From Kineothrix sp. IPX-CK (GTDB lineage: Bacteria > Bacillota > Clostridia > Lachnospirales > Lachnospiraceae): a stretch of 64,000 nt of DNA. The stretch lies in contig NZ_CP146256.1 in the NCBI RefSeq assembly GCF_039134705.1, forward strand, positions 4,092,001-4,156,000, in the 5' to 3' direction. Under the pieces are notes generated by a model. That model saw only the letters and a program-made list of their open reading frames with translations. It searched no databases and was not told the origin of the DNA. Below, in pieces: positions 16,355 to 27,908 of the stretch. The position numbers and the translations under genes were made by a program. Numbering within the stretch: the first letter of the stretch is position 1; every line of letters starts with the position of its first letter.

Positions 16355-17827
16355 CTATTCCTCTACTGCTGCCAGCCCGCTTCCCCAGACGGCTACGCCG
16401 TCTTCGGACAGCACAGTAAAGCCTGTTACATATTTTTCTCCGAACTCATCATATTGCTTGCAGAGGACGCCGTCGTAGCTGTCCTCTCCCAGCGTAATCT
16501 TCAGATGATTTCCGTCCGACAGTTCCCAGCTTCCTTCATAGGCTCCGGTCACCGTTCCGTCAAAGTGCAGGGTAACGTCTACAGATTCTTTCATTTGAGT
16601 GGTAATCTGGCGGCCGTGCTTGATCACTTTATATATACCGGCTGCCTCTTTTTTCTCAAACTCACCAGCAGTCTCGCCCGCATAACGGTAAGGAGCAATT
16701 ACCGGCCACCCCTCTTCATTGAAGAACATCTGGTGTACGCGTACCTCATGATTCTCTCCCTGGCTCTCGAAGCGGGTATGGAAAATGATGAAATATTTTC
16801 CGCTTTCTTCATCATAAATGGTGGAATTGTGCCCCGGCGAAACGATTCCTTTTCTCTTCTCCCCGTTTTCTCCTTCGTGCCAGGTCCATTTATAATTGCC
16901 CATCAGCTTTACGCCATAAAGCTCTGCCGCTCTATCGTCGAAAAAGCTTCCATCAGGACCTGTGCATTCGATCATATCCTGACCTTGACTGTCGTAATAC
17001 GGCCCGTCAGGCGTCTTGGACCGGCACACTCTTATGTTATATGCTCCGTCTGCAGCCAGACCTCCGAAGGATAAGAACATATAATAGTACTCCGTCTCAG
17101 GATTATACTGTATGTACGCACCCTCGATGCGAAGATGATTACCGCCTAACAGCTGTTTGCCATAGCCCGATTCGGCAGGAAGTCCGGTATTTTTATCCAG
17201 CTCCAGTATAAAGATCCCTCCCGAGTAAGAGCCGTAAACCATCCACAGTTTTCCTTCTGCATCATAGAACACGCAGGGGTCAACTACGTTGGGCTGCCTG
17301 GTCGCATCATAAGTGTCGCCATTTTCACCGGGCTCGCCCACCATGCCGGATTTCAGGAAAATCCCCAAATCCTTATAAGGCCCTTCTATATTATCGGAAA
17401 CCGCCAGTCCCAAGCAGGACAAGGGTGAACTTCCCTCGCAGTTGCAGTAATACATATAAAATCTGCCGTCATCCAATTGTATCACATCCGGAGCCCAAAA
17501 AGTGTCAGTTTGCGCCCATTCAAACGCCTCCGGCATCTCGCTTATGGCATCCGGTATGATCGGATTCCCCTTCGTCACCCCACTGCCTATCAGAGTCCAA
17601 TCCATTAAATTATCCGACTTTGCCGCCGCCAGATGGGAACCGAATATGTAATAAGTTCCATCATATTTCACTATCGACGGATCGTGGACGGAAACATTCT
17701 TAAAGGATACCTTCGTCTCCTCCGCGGATACGAGGGGAAGATCGCCGAAATTCTCCTCCGCCTGCCCGCACCCCGCCGTCAGCGCCGCAAGCAGCACGAC
17801 CGATATTAACTTTTGCCCATGCTTCAC
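16355..17827 (-). CDS. GH43 endo-arabinanase lipoprotein (Abn2-like)
   Basis: A 490-residue surface lipoprotein (ALTAGC, Cys20). The five-blade GH43 domain carries the base Asp49 (VHDPSIVKYDGTYYIFGSHL), the pKa-modulating Asp in NVVDPCVFYDAEGK and the acid Glu in LRIEGAYIQY. The C-terminal domain from about residue 385 (AAGIYKVIKHGRQITTQMKE) resembles that of extracellular endo-1,5-alpha-L-arabinanases such as B. subtilis Abn2. It would cut arabinan outside the cell and feed the importer. The start is GTG 17827, eight nt after GGGAGG. Confidence 0.88.
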   Translation of the reverse strand: MKHGQKLISVVLLAALTAGCGQAEENFGDLPLVSAEETKVSFKNVSVHDPSIVKYDGTYYIFGSHLAAAKSDNLMDWTLIGSGVTKGNPIIPDAISEMPEAFEWAQTDTFWAPDVIQLDDGRFYMYYCNCEGSSPLSCLGLAVSDNIEGPYKDLGIFLKSGMVGEPGENGDTYDATRQPNVVDPCVFYDAEGKLWMVYGSYSGGIFILELDKNTGLPAESGYGKQLLGGNHLRIEGAYIQYNPETEYYYMFLSFGGLAADGAYNIRVCRSKTPDGPYYDSQGQDMIECTGPDGSFFDDRAAELYGVKLMGNYKWTWHEGENGEKRKGIVSPGHNSTIYDEESGKYFIIFHTRFESQGENHEVRVHQMFFNEEGWPVIAPYRYAGETAGEFEKKEAAGIYKVIKHGRQITTQMKESVDVTLHFDGTVTGAYEGSWELSDGNHLKITLGEDSYDGVLCKQYDEFGEKYVTGFTVLSEDGVAVWGSGLAAVEE

Positions 17828-17847
17828 TTATCATACCTCCCTTATTA

Positions 17848-18816
17848 TCATTCACCGAAATCGAATACAGGTCTTCCTTCTTCGTCCCACTTAACCTTCA
17901 TGAGCATTGCGTGACGGTTCGGATTATAAAGCGGATTACCTGCGATCTCACTTTCCGTTCTAGCGTGATATACGAGTATATCATTGCCCTCTTCATCCAC
18001 AGTAAAGCTGTTATGTCCCGGACCATAAATTCCTATTTCCTCTTTTGTCTGAAGAACCGGATGCCTTTCCTTTCTCCACGACAAAGGGTCCAGCAAATCA
18101 GAATCCTCATCCGCCGTCATCATTCCCATACAGTATGCAATACCCGTTTCCGATGCAGAATATGTCAGAAATATCTTTCCGTTCTTCTTTATGACAGCCG
18201 GTCCTTCATTGACCCAGAAGCCAATCCTCTCCCAATCGTAATCAGGTGTAGTAAGCAGCACCTGAACCGTCCGAAGCTTATAGGGCGATTCCATTTCTCC
18301 GATATACAAATTGGAAATCTGCTTGCCTACTCCCACCTTCTCTGCCCACACGTAATAATATTTCCCCTTATTCTCAAACACCGTCGCATCCAGAGAAAAT
18401 GCTTCGAAAGAAAACTCATCCTCATCCGCTCTCCCCATCTTCCCCTTCTCCGTCCACGTACCCGTTAACGGGTCGGCATCCTTACACTCCAGCACATAAG
18501 GCCGAATGTTCCAGACAGCCTCCGCCTCTCCCGCTGCGAAATAAATATACCAGGCCCCATTAACATAATGAAGTTCCGGCGCCCATACATGATGGCTCAT
18601 AACCCCGTTCTCATGCATATGCCACACTTCAACTTCATCCGCCTGCGCCAGTCCCGCCAGCGTATCCGCCTTACGAATCACGATTCCGTCATAAGCCGGA
18701 ATAGAAGACGTAAAATAATAAGTCCCGTCCTCATGCCGGTATACATACGGATCCGCCCTTTGCAGTATCCAAGGCTTATTGTAAATATCTTCTATATTAC
18801 CTTTACCCTCTCTCAT
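17848..18816 (-). CDS. GH43 intracellular exo-arabinanase / alpha-L-arabinofuranosidase
   Basis: A 322-residue enzyme with no signal peptide. Active-site residues are visible: Asp22 in RADPYVYRHEDGTYYFTSS, Asp in SLDATVFENKGKYYYVW and the acid Glu in WVNEGPAVI. The motifs and length fit exo-acting alpha-1,5-L-arabinofuranosidases of the GH43_26 type. ATG 18816 is preferred because an AGGAG lies 10 nt before it; the GTG at 18825 is too close. It is first in the minus-strand enzyme unit and divergent from the GH127 gene. Confidence 0.88.
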   Translation of the reverse strand: MREGKGNIEDIYNKPWILQRADPYVYRHEDGTYYFTSSIPAYDGIVIRKADTLAGLAQADEVEVWHMHENGVMSHHVWAPELHYVNGAWYIYFAAGEAEAVWNIRPYVLECKDADPLTGTWTEKGKMGRADEDEFSFEAFSLDATVFENKGKYYYVWAEKVGVGKQISNLYIGEMESPYKLRTVQVLLTTPDYDWERIGFWVNEGPAVIKKNGKIFLTYSASETGIAYCMGMMTADEDSDLLDPLSWRKERHPVLQTKEEIGIYGPGHNSFTVDEEGNDILVYHARTESEIAGNPLYNPNRHAMLMKVKWDEEGRPVFDFGE

Positions 18817-18869
18817 AACTATCACACTCCTGTGTTTATTTTTATTTAAATTATTTTATTTGCATCTAA

Positions 18870-18898
18870 ATTATATAAAATTTATGTCTATAAATCAA
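18870..18898 (-). promoter_or_regulatory. sigma-A promoter of the GH43-GH43-GH51 unit
   Basis: Minus-strand TTGATT (18893-18898), a 17-bp spacer and TATAAT (18870-18875). A 22-bp AT-rich element (18864-18885) overlaps the -10 box and is similar to one by the importer promoter. Confidence 0.7.
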
Positions 18899-18992
18899 CC
18901 CATTTTTTTATTTTTTTCATATATACTTCACAAAATATTTTCATTACTTATGTATATATTAAAATTACTTTACATAATCACTCTCTTTTCTA

Positions 18993-19021
18993 TTTACTCT
19001 CCTCACATAACATGCTATAAT
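18993..19021 (+). promoter_or_regulatory. sigma-A promoter of the GH127-GH51 unit
   Basis: TTTACT (18993-18998), a 17-bp spacer and TATAAT (19016-19021), 60 bp before the GH127 start. It is divergent from the GH43 promoter, with about 95 bp between the two -35 boxes. Confidence 0.7.
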
Positions 19022-19081
19022 CACAGCAAGTCGTTGCGAGAATAAAAATACCATCTTTTTGAAAGGAGAGTAATTGTCGAC

Positions 19082-22550
<3,469 letters not shown>

Positions 22551-22580
22551 GATACAAATAAAAATCTTTTAAAATATATT

Positions 22581-22620
22581 CCCCGGCAGAGCACAAATCT
22601 TCGCTTTGCCGGGGATGTCT
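22581..22620. terminator. bidirectional terminator between GH51 and the ArsR-type regulator
   Basis: CCCCGGCA (22581-22588) and TGCCGGGG (22607-22614) with an AGC/GCT extension. TGTCTTTTAG follows on the plus strand and A-rich sequence precedes it. Confidence 0.75.
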
Positions 22621-22635
22621 TTTAGCATAATATGT

Positions 22636-23616
22636 TTATACTTCATTCGTCTCGTTTTCCAGAGCCGCTTTGACCGCTTCCTGTTTCGCCGCCTCGGGAA
22701 CGATAATCGGACTATAATTAATACGAACGGAAATATCCTGATTGTAATTGCCGAAGGTTTTGCCGAATATGGTCAGACCTCCCACATGCTTCGCGTCGTC
22801 CTCCACCTCCAGTTTCAGCTTCATCGTGCTGCGGTAGTCCAGATTGAAGTCCTTGGTAGATACATCCGATACCTGAAGTCCGTCGATGAAGGTACCCTTT
22901 TTATTGATAACAAGAATTTTCAACAGGCCGTACTGATTCCAGTTCGGATACCACCAGTCGGGCGTGAATATCCCTCCTACATTGCCGAAATCTCCGGGGC
23001 TGGTCCACATCGCCACCTTCTTATCGTTGAGTATAAAAGAAATATCCGAAGGCCACACGTCATTTACTCCCGGCGCTTCCGAACAGAGCTCCAGAGATAT
23101 GGTTATCTGGTCTATCTTCTGTTCAAAGGGAATGAAGTTGGGAATCACATACTCCACATATCCTCTCGTGAACCAGAGAATATCTGCATTGTACCTATCC
23201 GGATGAGCGAAATAGCGGGTATCGTCCACTTCTCCTATGATCGCAGTATTGGAAGCCAGTCCGCAGGTTGGATATACCTTATAATCAGAGAAATGCCCTA
23301 CCTTTAAATCGGTCTGGTATACGTTCTTAAAATCCTCCTGAGAATCCATATCGATCAATATCTTATCCAGATGCACGGAGCATTTCTTCTGGTTGCCATG
23401 TCCTCTGGATTCGCTGGACACATTGATCAGTCCGCAGTCCTCCAGCTTCTTAATATGGCTGGTGAGCGCACCGTTAGTAATATTCAGCCTGCTTGCCAGC
23501 TCATTCATATTCATTCCATGATTTTCCAAAAGAATCTTTATAATTTCTATCCGGACTTCAGAACCCAGCGCTTTGAAAATTTCCAGTCCCTCATCCAGAG
23601 ATTTGATATGCAGCAT
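22636..23616 (-). CDS. ArsR-type winged-helix regulator fused to a large C-terminal domain
   Basis: A 326-residue protein. Residues 1-85 form a winged helix-turn-helix (IFKALGSEVRIEIIKILLEN, then LASRLNITNGALTSHIKKLE). The remaining 240 residues are beta-rich and aromatic, with no Cys cluster, so it is not a metal sensor. This looks like a ligand-sensing domain, perhaps for arabinose oligosaccharides, by inference from its place next to the arabinan genes. The start is ATG 23616 after GGAG; an in-frame TTG four codons earlier lacks spacing. It is convergent with the GH127-GH51 unit. Confidence 0.7.
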   Translation of the reverse strand: MLHIKSLDEGLEIFKALGSEVRIEIIKILLENHGMNMNELASRLNITNGALTSHIKKLEDCGLINVSSESRGHGNQKKCSVHLDKILIDMDSQEDFKNVYQTDLKVGHFSDYKVYPTCGLASNTAIIGEVDDTRYFAHPDRYNADILWFTRGYVEYVIPNFIPFEQKIDQITISLELCSEAPGVNDVWPSDISFILNDKKVAMWTSPGDFGNVGGIFTPDWWYPNWNQYGLLKILVINKKGTFIDGLQVSDVSTKDFNLDYRSTMKLKLEVEDDAKHVGGLTIFGKTFGNYNQDISVRINYSPIIVPEAAKQEAVKAALENETNEV

Positions 23617-23762
23617 AGTCGTCTCCAATTTCTCTTCATGTTTTAGATTAAATTAAAATATTACACATTTTATTATATCATTTTAGAATAATTAGTCAAT
23701 AATTACTGCATAAAAGTAATACAACTTAATAGATACAAGTAAATAAAGATTATCATAATAAT

Positions 23763-24485
23763 TTAATGTCTTCTTGTAGCAGTATCCTGAAAGCAGAAAT
23801 AGTCCGGCCTGTGTCTGGACTGCGTAAACTCGAACATCTGCCCGTCCGCGTTATAGGTCTGGCTGCTGATGACCGCCAGGCAGTTAAAGTCGTTCAGATT
23901 CAAGTATTTCTCGTCGATTTCCGTAACCCGCTCTACCGTCATGATTCTTTTGCTGGTCACAATGGACATCCCCAACTCATCCTCGATATAATCATAGATA
24001 GAATGGGCCGCGATTTCCTTCGTAAGTCCAGGAGTGGCGGATTTTAAAAAGGTGTTGATATCGAAAATCAGCGCCTTTCCGTCCAGATACCTGACGCGCT
24101 GTATGTAATACAGCTCGGAGCCTGCCGCAAAGCCGGTCTTCGCCTGAATATGCTTGTCCGCGACCAGCTCGGTAAACTGCACTACCATAGTAGAGTGCTC
24201 ACAGCCGTTTCGAAGTGCCGATTCCTTAAAGGATTCGATTCCCCCTATGGTAAAGGTTGTCTGGCGGACCGGTTGATAAATCACGCGGACCCCCACTCCG
24301 TGAAGAGACTGTACATAGCCTTCCTCTGCCAGCATGGAAACTGCCCTTCTTATCGTATTTCTGGAGCAGTCGTAGGACTCCACCAGCATATTTTCAGAAG
24401 GGAGAAGCTGCTGAAACAGATACACCTGACTTTCTATTTTCGATTTTAGATCCTTATAAATGGATTGATATATAGCCTTTGGCAT
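23763..24485 (-). CDS. treR: GntR-family (HutC/TreR type) repressor of the trehalose genes
   Basis: A 240-residue regulator. Residues 1-70 form the GntR winged helix (IYKDLKSKIESQVYLFQQLL, with NTIRRAVSMLAEEGYV as recognition helix). Residues 85-238 are a UTRA domain, which binds sugar phosphates (trehalose-6-phosphate in B. subtilis TreR). It is divergent from the PTS gene, and the intergenic region carries two perfect 16-bp palindromes. Trehalose-6-phosphate as inducer is inferred from the family. Confidence 0.88.
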   Translation of the reverse strand: MPKAIYQSIYKDLKSKIESQVYLFQQLLPSENMLVESYDCSRNTIRRAVSMLAEEGYVQSLHGVGVRVIYQPVRQTTFTIGGIESFKESALRNGCEHSTMVVQFTELVADKHIQAKTGFAAGSELYYIQRVRYLDGKALIFDINTFLKSATPGLTKEIAAHSIYDYIEDELGMSIVTSKRIMTVERVTEIDEKYLNLNDFNCLAVISSQTYNADGQMFEFTQSRHRPDYFCFQDTATRRH

Positions 24486-24526
24486 AAATCCTTGTGTTCT
24501 CCTTTACCATGGTTCATTTTCTACTT

Positions 24527-24554
24527 ATTATAAATCATAACGGCAGGAAGTCAA
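24527..24554 (-). promoter_or_regulatory. promoter of treR
   Basis: Minus-strand TTGACT (24549-24554), a 16-bp spacer and TATAAT (24527-24532). It does not overlap the palindromic operators, so treR is probably not directly repressed there. Confidence 0.6.
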
Positions 24555-24610
24555 GAAACGGAAAAATATCAAAGTAATCATAATAGAATGAAATAAAAAG
24601 CAAATAGAAG

Positions 24611-24668
24611 TTGACTTGTTTAAACAAGTGTGGTATAAGAATATTACAAGATACTTGTTTAAACAAGT
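24611..24668 (+). promoter_or_regulatory. treP promoter with two identical 16-bp operators
   Basis: TTGACT (24611-24616), a 17-bp spacer and TATAAG (24634-24639). The perfect palindrome ACTTGTTTAAACAAGT occurs at 24614-24629, covering the -35 box and spacer, and again at 24653-24668, downstream of the start site. Centre spacing is 39 bp. This is a classic double operator for the adjacent GntR protein. Confidence 0.85.
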
Positions 24669-24684
24669 TGCAAGGAGGAAACTT

Positions 24685-26100
24685 ATGGGTAAGTATGAAA
24701 ATGACGCAAAAGAACTTTTGAGGCTGGTCGGGGGAAAAGAAAATATTGCAGCCGTGTCGCATTGCATGACGCGCATGCGCTTCGCCCTTAACGACCCGTC
24801 ACTGGCGGACATCAAGGCGATTGAGGCAATGAAAGCGGTAAAGGGAAGCTTTACACAATCCGGACAGTTTCAAGTCATCATAGGAAATACGGTAGCTGAT
24901 TTTTATAACGATTTCACTGCGGTCGCCGGTGTGGAAGGCGTGTCCAAAGACGATGTCAAAAATGCTGCAAAGAAGAATCAGAACGCACTGCAGAAAATCG
25001 TAACGGCAATATCGGAAATCTTTGCCCCACTCATTCCTGCCATTATTGTCGGCGGTCTTATTCTGGGCTTTCGAAATTGTATTGACAGCCTGTATCTTTT
25101 TGAAAACGGCACGAAGACGCTGTGTGACATCAGCCAGTTCTGGGCAGGGCTGGATCATTTCCTCTGGCTCATCGGCGAAGCCGTGTTCCATATGCTCCCG
25201 GTAGGTATCTGCTGGTCGGTAACGAAGAAAATGGGAACGACACAGATGCTCGGCATCGTGCTTGGACTGACGCTGGTTTCCGGTCAGCTCCTGAATGCCT
25301 ATGGTGTAGCGTCCACGGCTGCAGCGGATATTCCAGTTTGGGATTTCGGTTTTATCAAAGTGAATATGATCGGTTATCAGGCCCAGGTTATTCCGGCTAT
25401 CTTGGCTGCCTTTACACTCGTTTATCTGGAAAAGTTTTTCAGGAAGGTTTCCCCGCAGGCCGTATCGATGATTGTAGTGCCGTTCTGCTCTCTCGTACTG
25501 GCAGTTATGGCTGCACACTTCGTCTTAGGACCTATCGGATGGAAAATAGGTTCTGTTATCTCCAGCGTAGTATATGCGGGAATCACCGGTCCGTTTAGAG
25601 TTATTTTCGGAGCTGTTTTTGGTTTTGTATATGCTCCTTTAGTTATTACCGGCTTACATCATATGACAAATGCTATCGATTTACAGCTTATCGCTGATTA
25701 TGGCGGAACGATGCTGTGGCCGATGATCGCACTTTCCAATATTGCACAAGGGTCTGCAGTTCTTGGGATGATGCTGCTTCAGAAAAAAAATGCAGAAGCG
25801 CAGGAAGTAAATGTGCCGTCTTGTATTTCTTGTTATTTAGGAGTCACGGAACCGGCTATGTTTGGTGTTAACCTGAAATATATGTTTCCTTTTATCTGCG
25901 GGATGATCGGATCTGCCCTGGCGGCAATTGTTTGTGTGGCTACCGGAACTACGGCTAATGCTATCGGCGTGGGAGGTCTTCCGGGGATTCTATCCATACA
26001 GCCTAAGTATATGCTCTCTTTTGCTGTATGTATGGCAATCGCTGTTGCAGTACCCTTTACTTTGACTGCTATTTTGGGAAAGAAAAAAGGAACAACGTAA
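24685..26100 (+). CDS. treP: PTS trehalose transporter, EIIBC
   Basis: A 471-residue phosphotransferase system permease that imports trehalose as trehalose-6-phosphate. The IIB domain (about 1-85) has the phosphorylated Cys27 in VSHCMTRMRF. The IIC domain (about 105-470) has about ten membrane helices, with GLHHMTNAIDLQL typical of the glucose/sucrose/trehalose class. No IIA domain is fused, so a shared EIIA-Glc is needed. ATG 24685 follows AAGGAGG; the in-frame upstream sequence is operator DNA, not coding. Confidence 0.92.
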   Translation: MGKYENDAKELLRLVGGKENIAAVSHCMTRMRFALNDPSLADIKAIEAMKAVKGSFTQSGQFQVIIGNTVADFYNDFTAVAGVEGVSKDDVKNAAKKNQNALQKIVTAISEIFAPLIPAIIVGGLILGFRNCIDSLYLFENGTKTLCDISQFWAGLDHFLWLIGEAVFHMLPVGICWSVTKKMGTTQMLGIVLGLTLVSGQLLNAYGVASTAAADIPVWDFGFIKVNMIGYQAQVIPAILAAFTLVYLEKFFRKVSPQAVSMIVVPFCSLVLAVMAAHFVLGPIGWKIGSVISSVVYAGITGPFRVIFGAVFGFVYAPLVITGLHHMTNAIDLQLIADYGGTMLWPMIALSNIAQGSAVLGMMLLQKKNAEAQEVNVPSCISCYLGVTEPAMFGVNLKYMFPFICGMIGSALAAIVCVATGTTANAIGVGGLPGILSIQPKYMLSFAVCMAIAVAVPFTLTAILGKKKGTT

Positions 26101-26180
26101 TTTTATAAAACTGGCAAAGGTCACGAGCATCACAATTGCCAGTATCGGAAACAGAATGTGAGAAAGGAATGGTTGTCTAT

Positions 26181-27839
26181 ATGATGGATTTTCATGACAA
26201 AGTCATTTATCAGATATATCCGAAGTCTTTTATGGATTCTGATGGAGACGGTGTTGGGGACTTGCGCGGAATTATAGATAAGTTGGATTATTTACAATAC
26301 CTTGGCGTGGATTACATATGGCTGACTCCGTTTTTCATATCGCCCCAGCGGGACAATGGGTATGATGTCGCTGATTACCGCAGCGTGGATGCTGCCTTCG
26401 GTAATATGGAGGACCTGGAGGAATTGATTTCACAGGCGGATGGACGCGGCATTGGGGTAATGCTGGATATGGTGTTTAATCATACTTCTACGGAGCATGA
26501 ATGGTTTCAGCGTGCTTTAAAGGGCGAGAAGGAATATATGGATTATTATATATTCAAGGACGGAAGTTCTGAACACATTCCTACTAACTGGGAATCAAAG
26601 TTCGGAGGTCCATCATGGGAATATGTCCCTAACCTGGGAAAGTGGTATCTGCATCTGTTCGATAGAACTCAAGCTGATTTGAATTGGGAAAATCCTAATG
26701 TACGAGAAGAGCTGAAGGAGGTTCTGCGGTTCTGGAAGAGAAAGGGCATCAAAGGGTTCCGGTTTGATGTGGTAAACCTGATTTCCAAGCCGGAGGTTTA
26801 TGAAGATGATACGGAAGGAGACGGAAGGCATTTCTATACCGACGGGCCCCATGTGCATGAGTTCTTGCAGGAGATTGTAAGGGATGCCGGAATCGAGAAT
26901 ATGGTTACGGTGGGAGAGATGTCTTCCACGTCTATCGCGAGCTGTATACGGTATTCCAACCCTGACGAAAGGGAATTATCCATGTGCTTTAATTTCCATC
27001 ACCTTAAGGTGGACTATAAGGACGGGAACAAGTGGGAATTGATGCCGCCGGATATTCAGGCTTTGAAAAGGCTGTTCAGGCAATGGCAGCTCGGTATGCA
27101 GGAACACGGTGGCTGGAATGCGGTATTCTGGTGTAATCACGATCAGCCCAGAATCGTATCCCGATTTGGAGATGACGGACGTTACTGGAAAGAATCCGCT
27201 AAAATGCTGGCCGCCAGCATACACCTTCTGCGCGGCACTCCCTATATTTATCAGGGAGAGGAGCTGGGTATGACTAATCCTTACTTTACCCATATCGGGC
27301 AGTATCGAGATGTGGAAAGTCTGAACTATTATGAGATACTGCTTCAGGAAGGTAAGACAGAGAAAGAAGCTCTTCAGATTCTCGCTTCCAGATCCCGGGA
27401 TAACGGCCGTACCCCCATGCAATGGTCGTCAGAACCCAATGCAGGTTTTTCCGGGACAACGCCATGGATTTGCGTAACGAATAATTACAAGCAAATCAAT
27501 GCGGAAGCGGAAAAAGAAGATGAAGCCTCCATTCTCGCCTATTACAGAAAGCTGATTCGGCTTCGCAAGGAAAAACGGGCGATAGCTGACGGAAAAATCG
27601 ATTTTCTGTTCGAGGAAACACCTTATTTATTTGCTTATCGCAGATATATGGAATGTGAAAGCGCATCCGGAGAAGAGCTTCTTGTATTAAATAATCTCGG
27701 CAAAGAACCGGTTGTTCTCGATACGGCGAAACTGGAAACGGATAAATACAAACTCCTTCTAGGTAACTATGAAGAAACGAAGGCCGGCATACCGCAGGTA
27801 CTTCGCCCTTACGAAAGCTTACTATTCGAAAAATTTTAA
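26181..27839 (+). CDS. treC: alpha,alpha-phosphotrehalase (GH13)
   Basis: A 552-residue cytoplasmic enzyme that splits trehalose-6-phosphate into glucose and glucose-6-phosphate. The four GH13 regions are present: DMVFNHTS, GFRFDVVNLIS with the Asp nucleophile, TVGEMSS with the acid Glu, and WCNHDQPRI. The start HDKVIYQIYPKSFMDSDGDG is typical of the TreC/oligo-1,6-glucosidase group. ATG 26181 or 26184 is the likely start. It is 80 bp after treP and shares its operon. Confidence 0.92.
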   Translation: MMDFHDKVIYQIYPKSFMDSDGDGVGDLRGIIDKLDYLQYLGVDYIWLTPFFISPQRDNGYDVADYRSVDAAFGNMEDLEELISQADGRGIGVMLDMVFNHTSTEHEWFQRALKGEKEYMDYYIFKDGSSEHIPTNWESKFGGPSWEYVPNLGKWYLHLFDRTQADLNWENPNVREELKEVLRFWKRKGIKGFRFDVVNLISKPEVYEDDTEGDGRHFYTDGPHVHEFLQEIVRDAGIENMVTVGEMSSTSIASCIRYSNPDERELSMCFNFHHLKVDYKDGNKWELMPPDIQALKRLFRQWQLGMQEHGGWNAVFWCNHDQPRIVSRFGDDGRYWKESAKMLAASIHLLRGTPYIYQGEELGMTNPYFTHIGQYRDVESLNYYEILLQEGKTEKEALQILASRSRDNGRTPMQWSSEPNAGFSGTTPWICVTNNYKQINAEAEKEDEASILAYYRKLIRLRKEKRAIADGKIDFLFEETPYLFAYRRYMECESASGEELLVLNNLGKEPVVLDTAKLETDKYKLLLGNYEETKAGIPQVLRPYESLLFEKF

Positions 27840-27844
27840 TCGGT

Positions 27845-27894
27845 AAAAGCCGGACGGATTGAATGCGTTTTGCATATCAATTTATCCGGCTTTT
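27845..27894. terminator. bidirectional terminator after treC
   Basis: AAAAGCCGGA (27845-27854) and TCCGGCTTTT (27885-27894) form a perfect 10-bp stem with a 30-nt loop and T-runs on both strands. Confidence 0.75.
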
Positions 27895-27908
27895 CAGTTT
27901 GTTTCAAA

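Noticed and set aside
24616..24684. N-terminal extension of treP starting at TTG 24616
   Set aside because: The extension is translated operator and promoter DNA; the ATG at 24685 has an AAGGAGG site.
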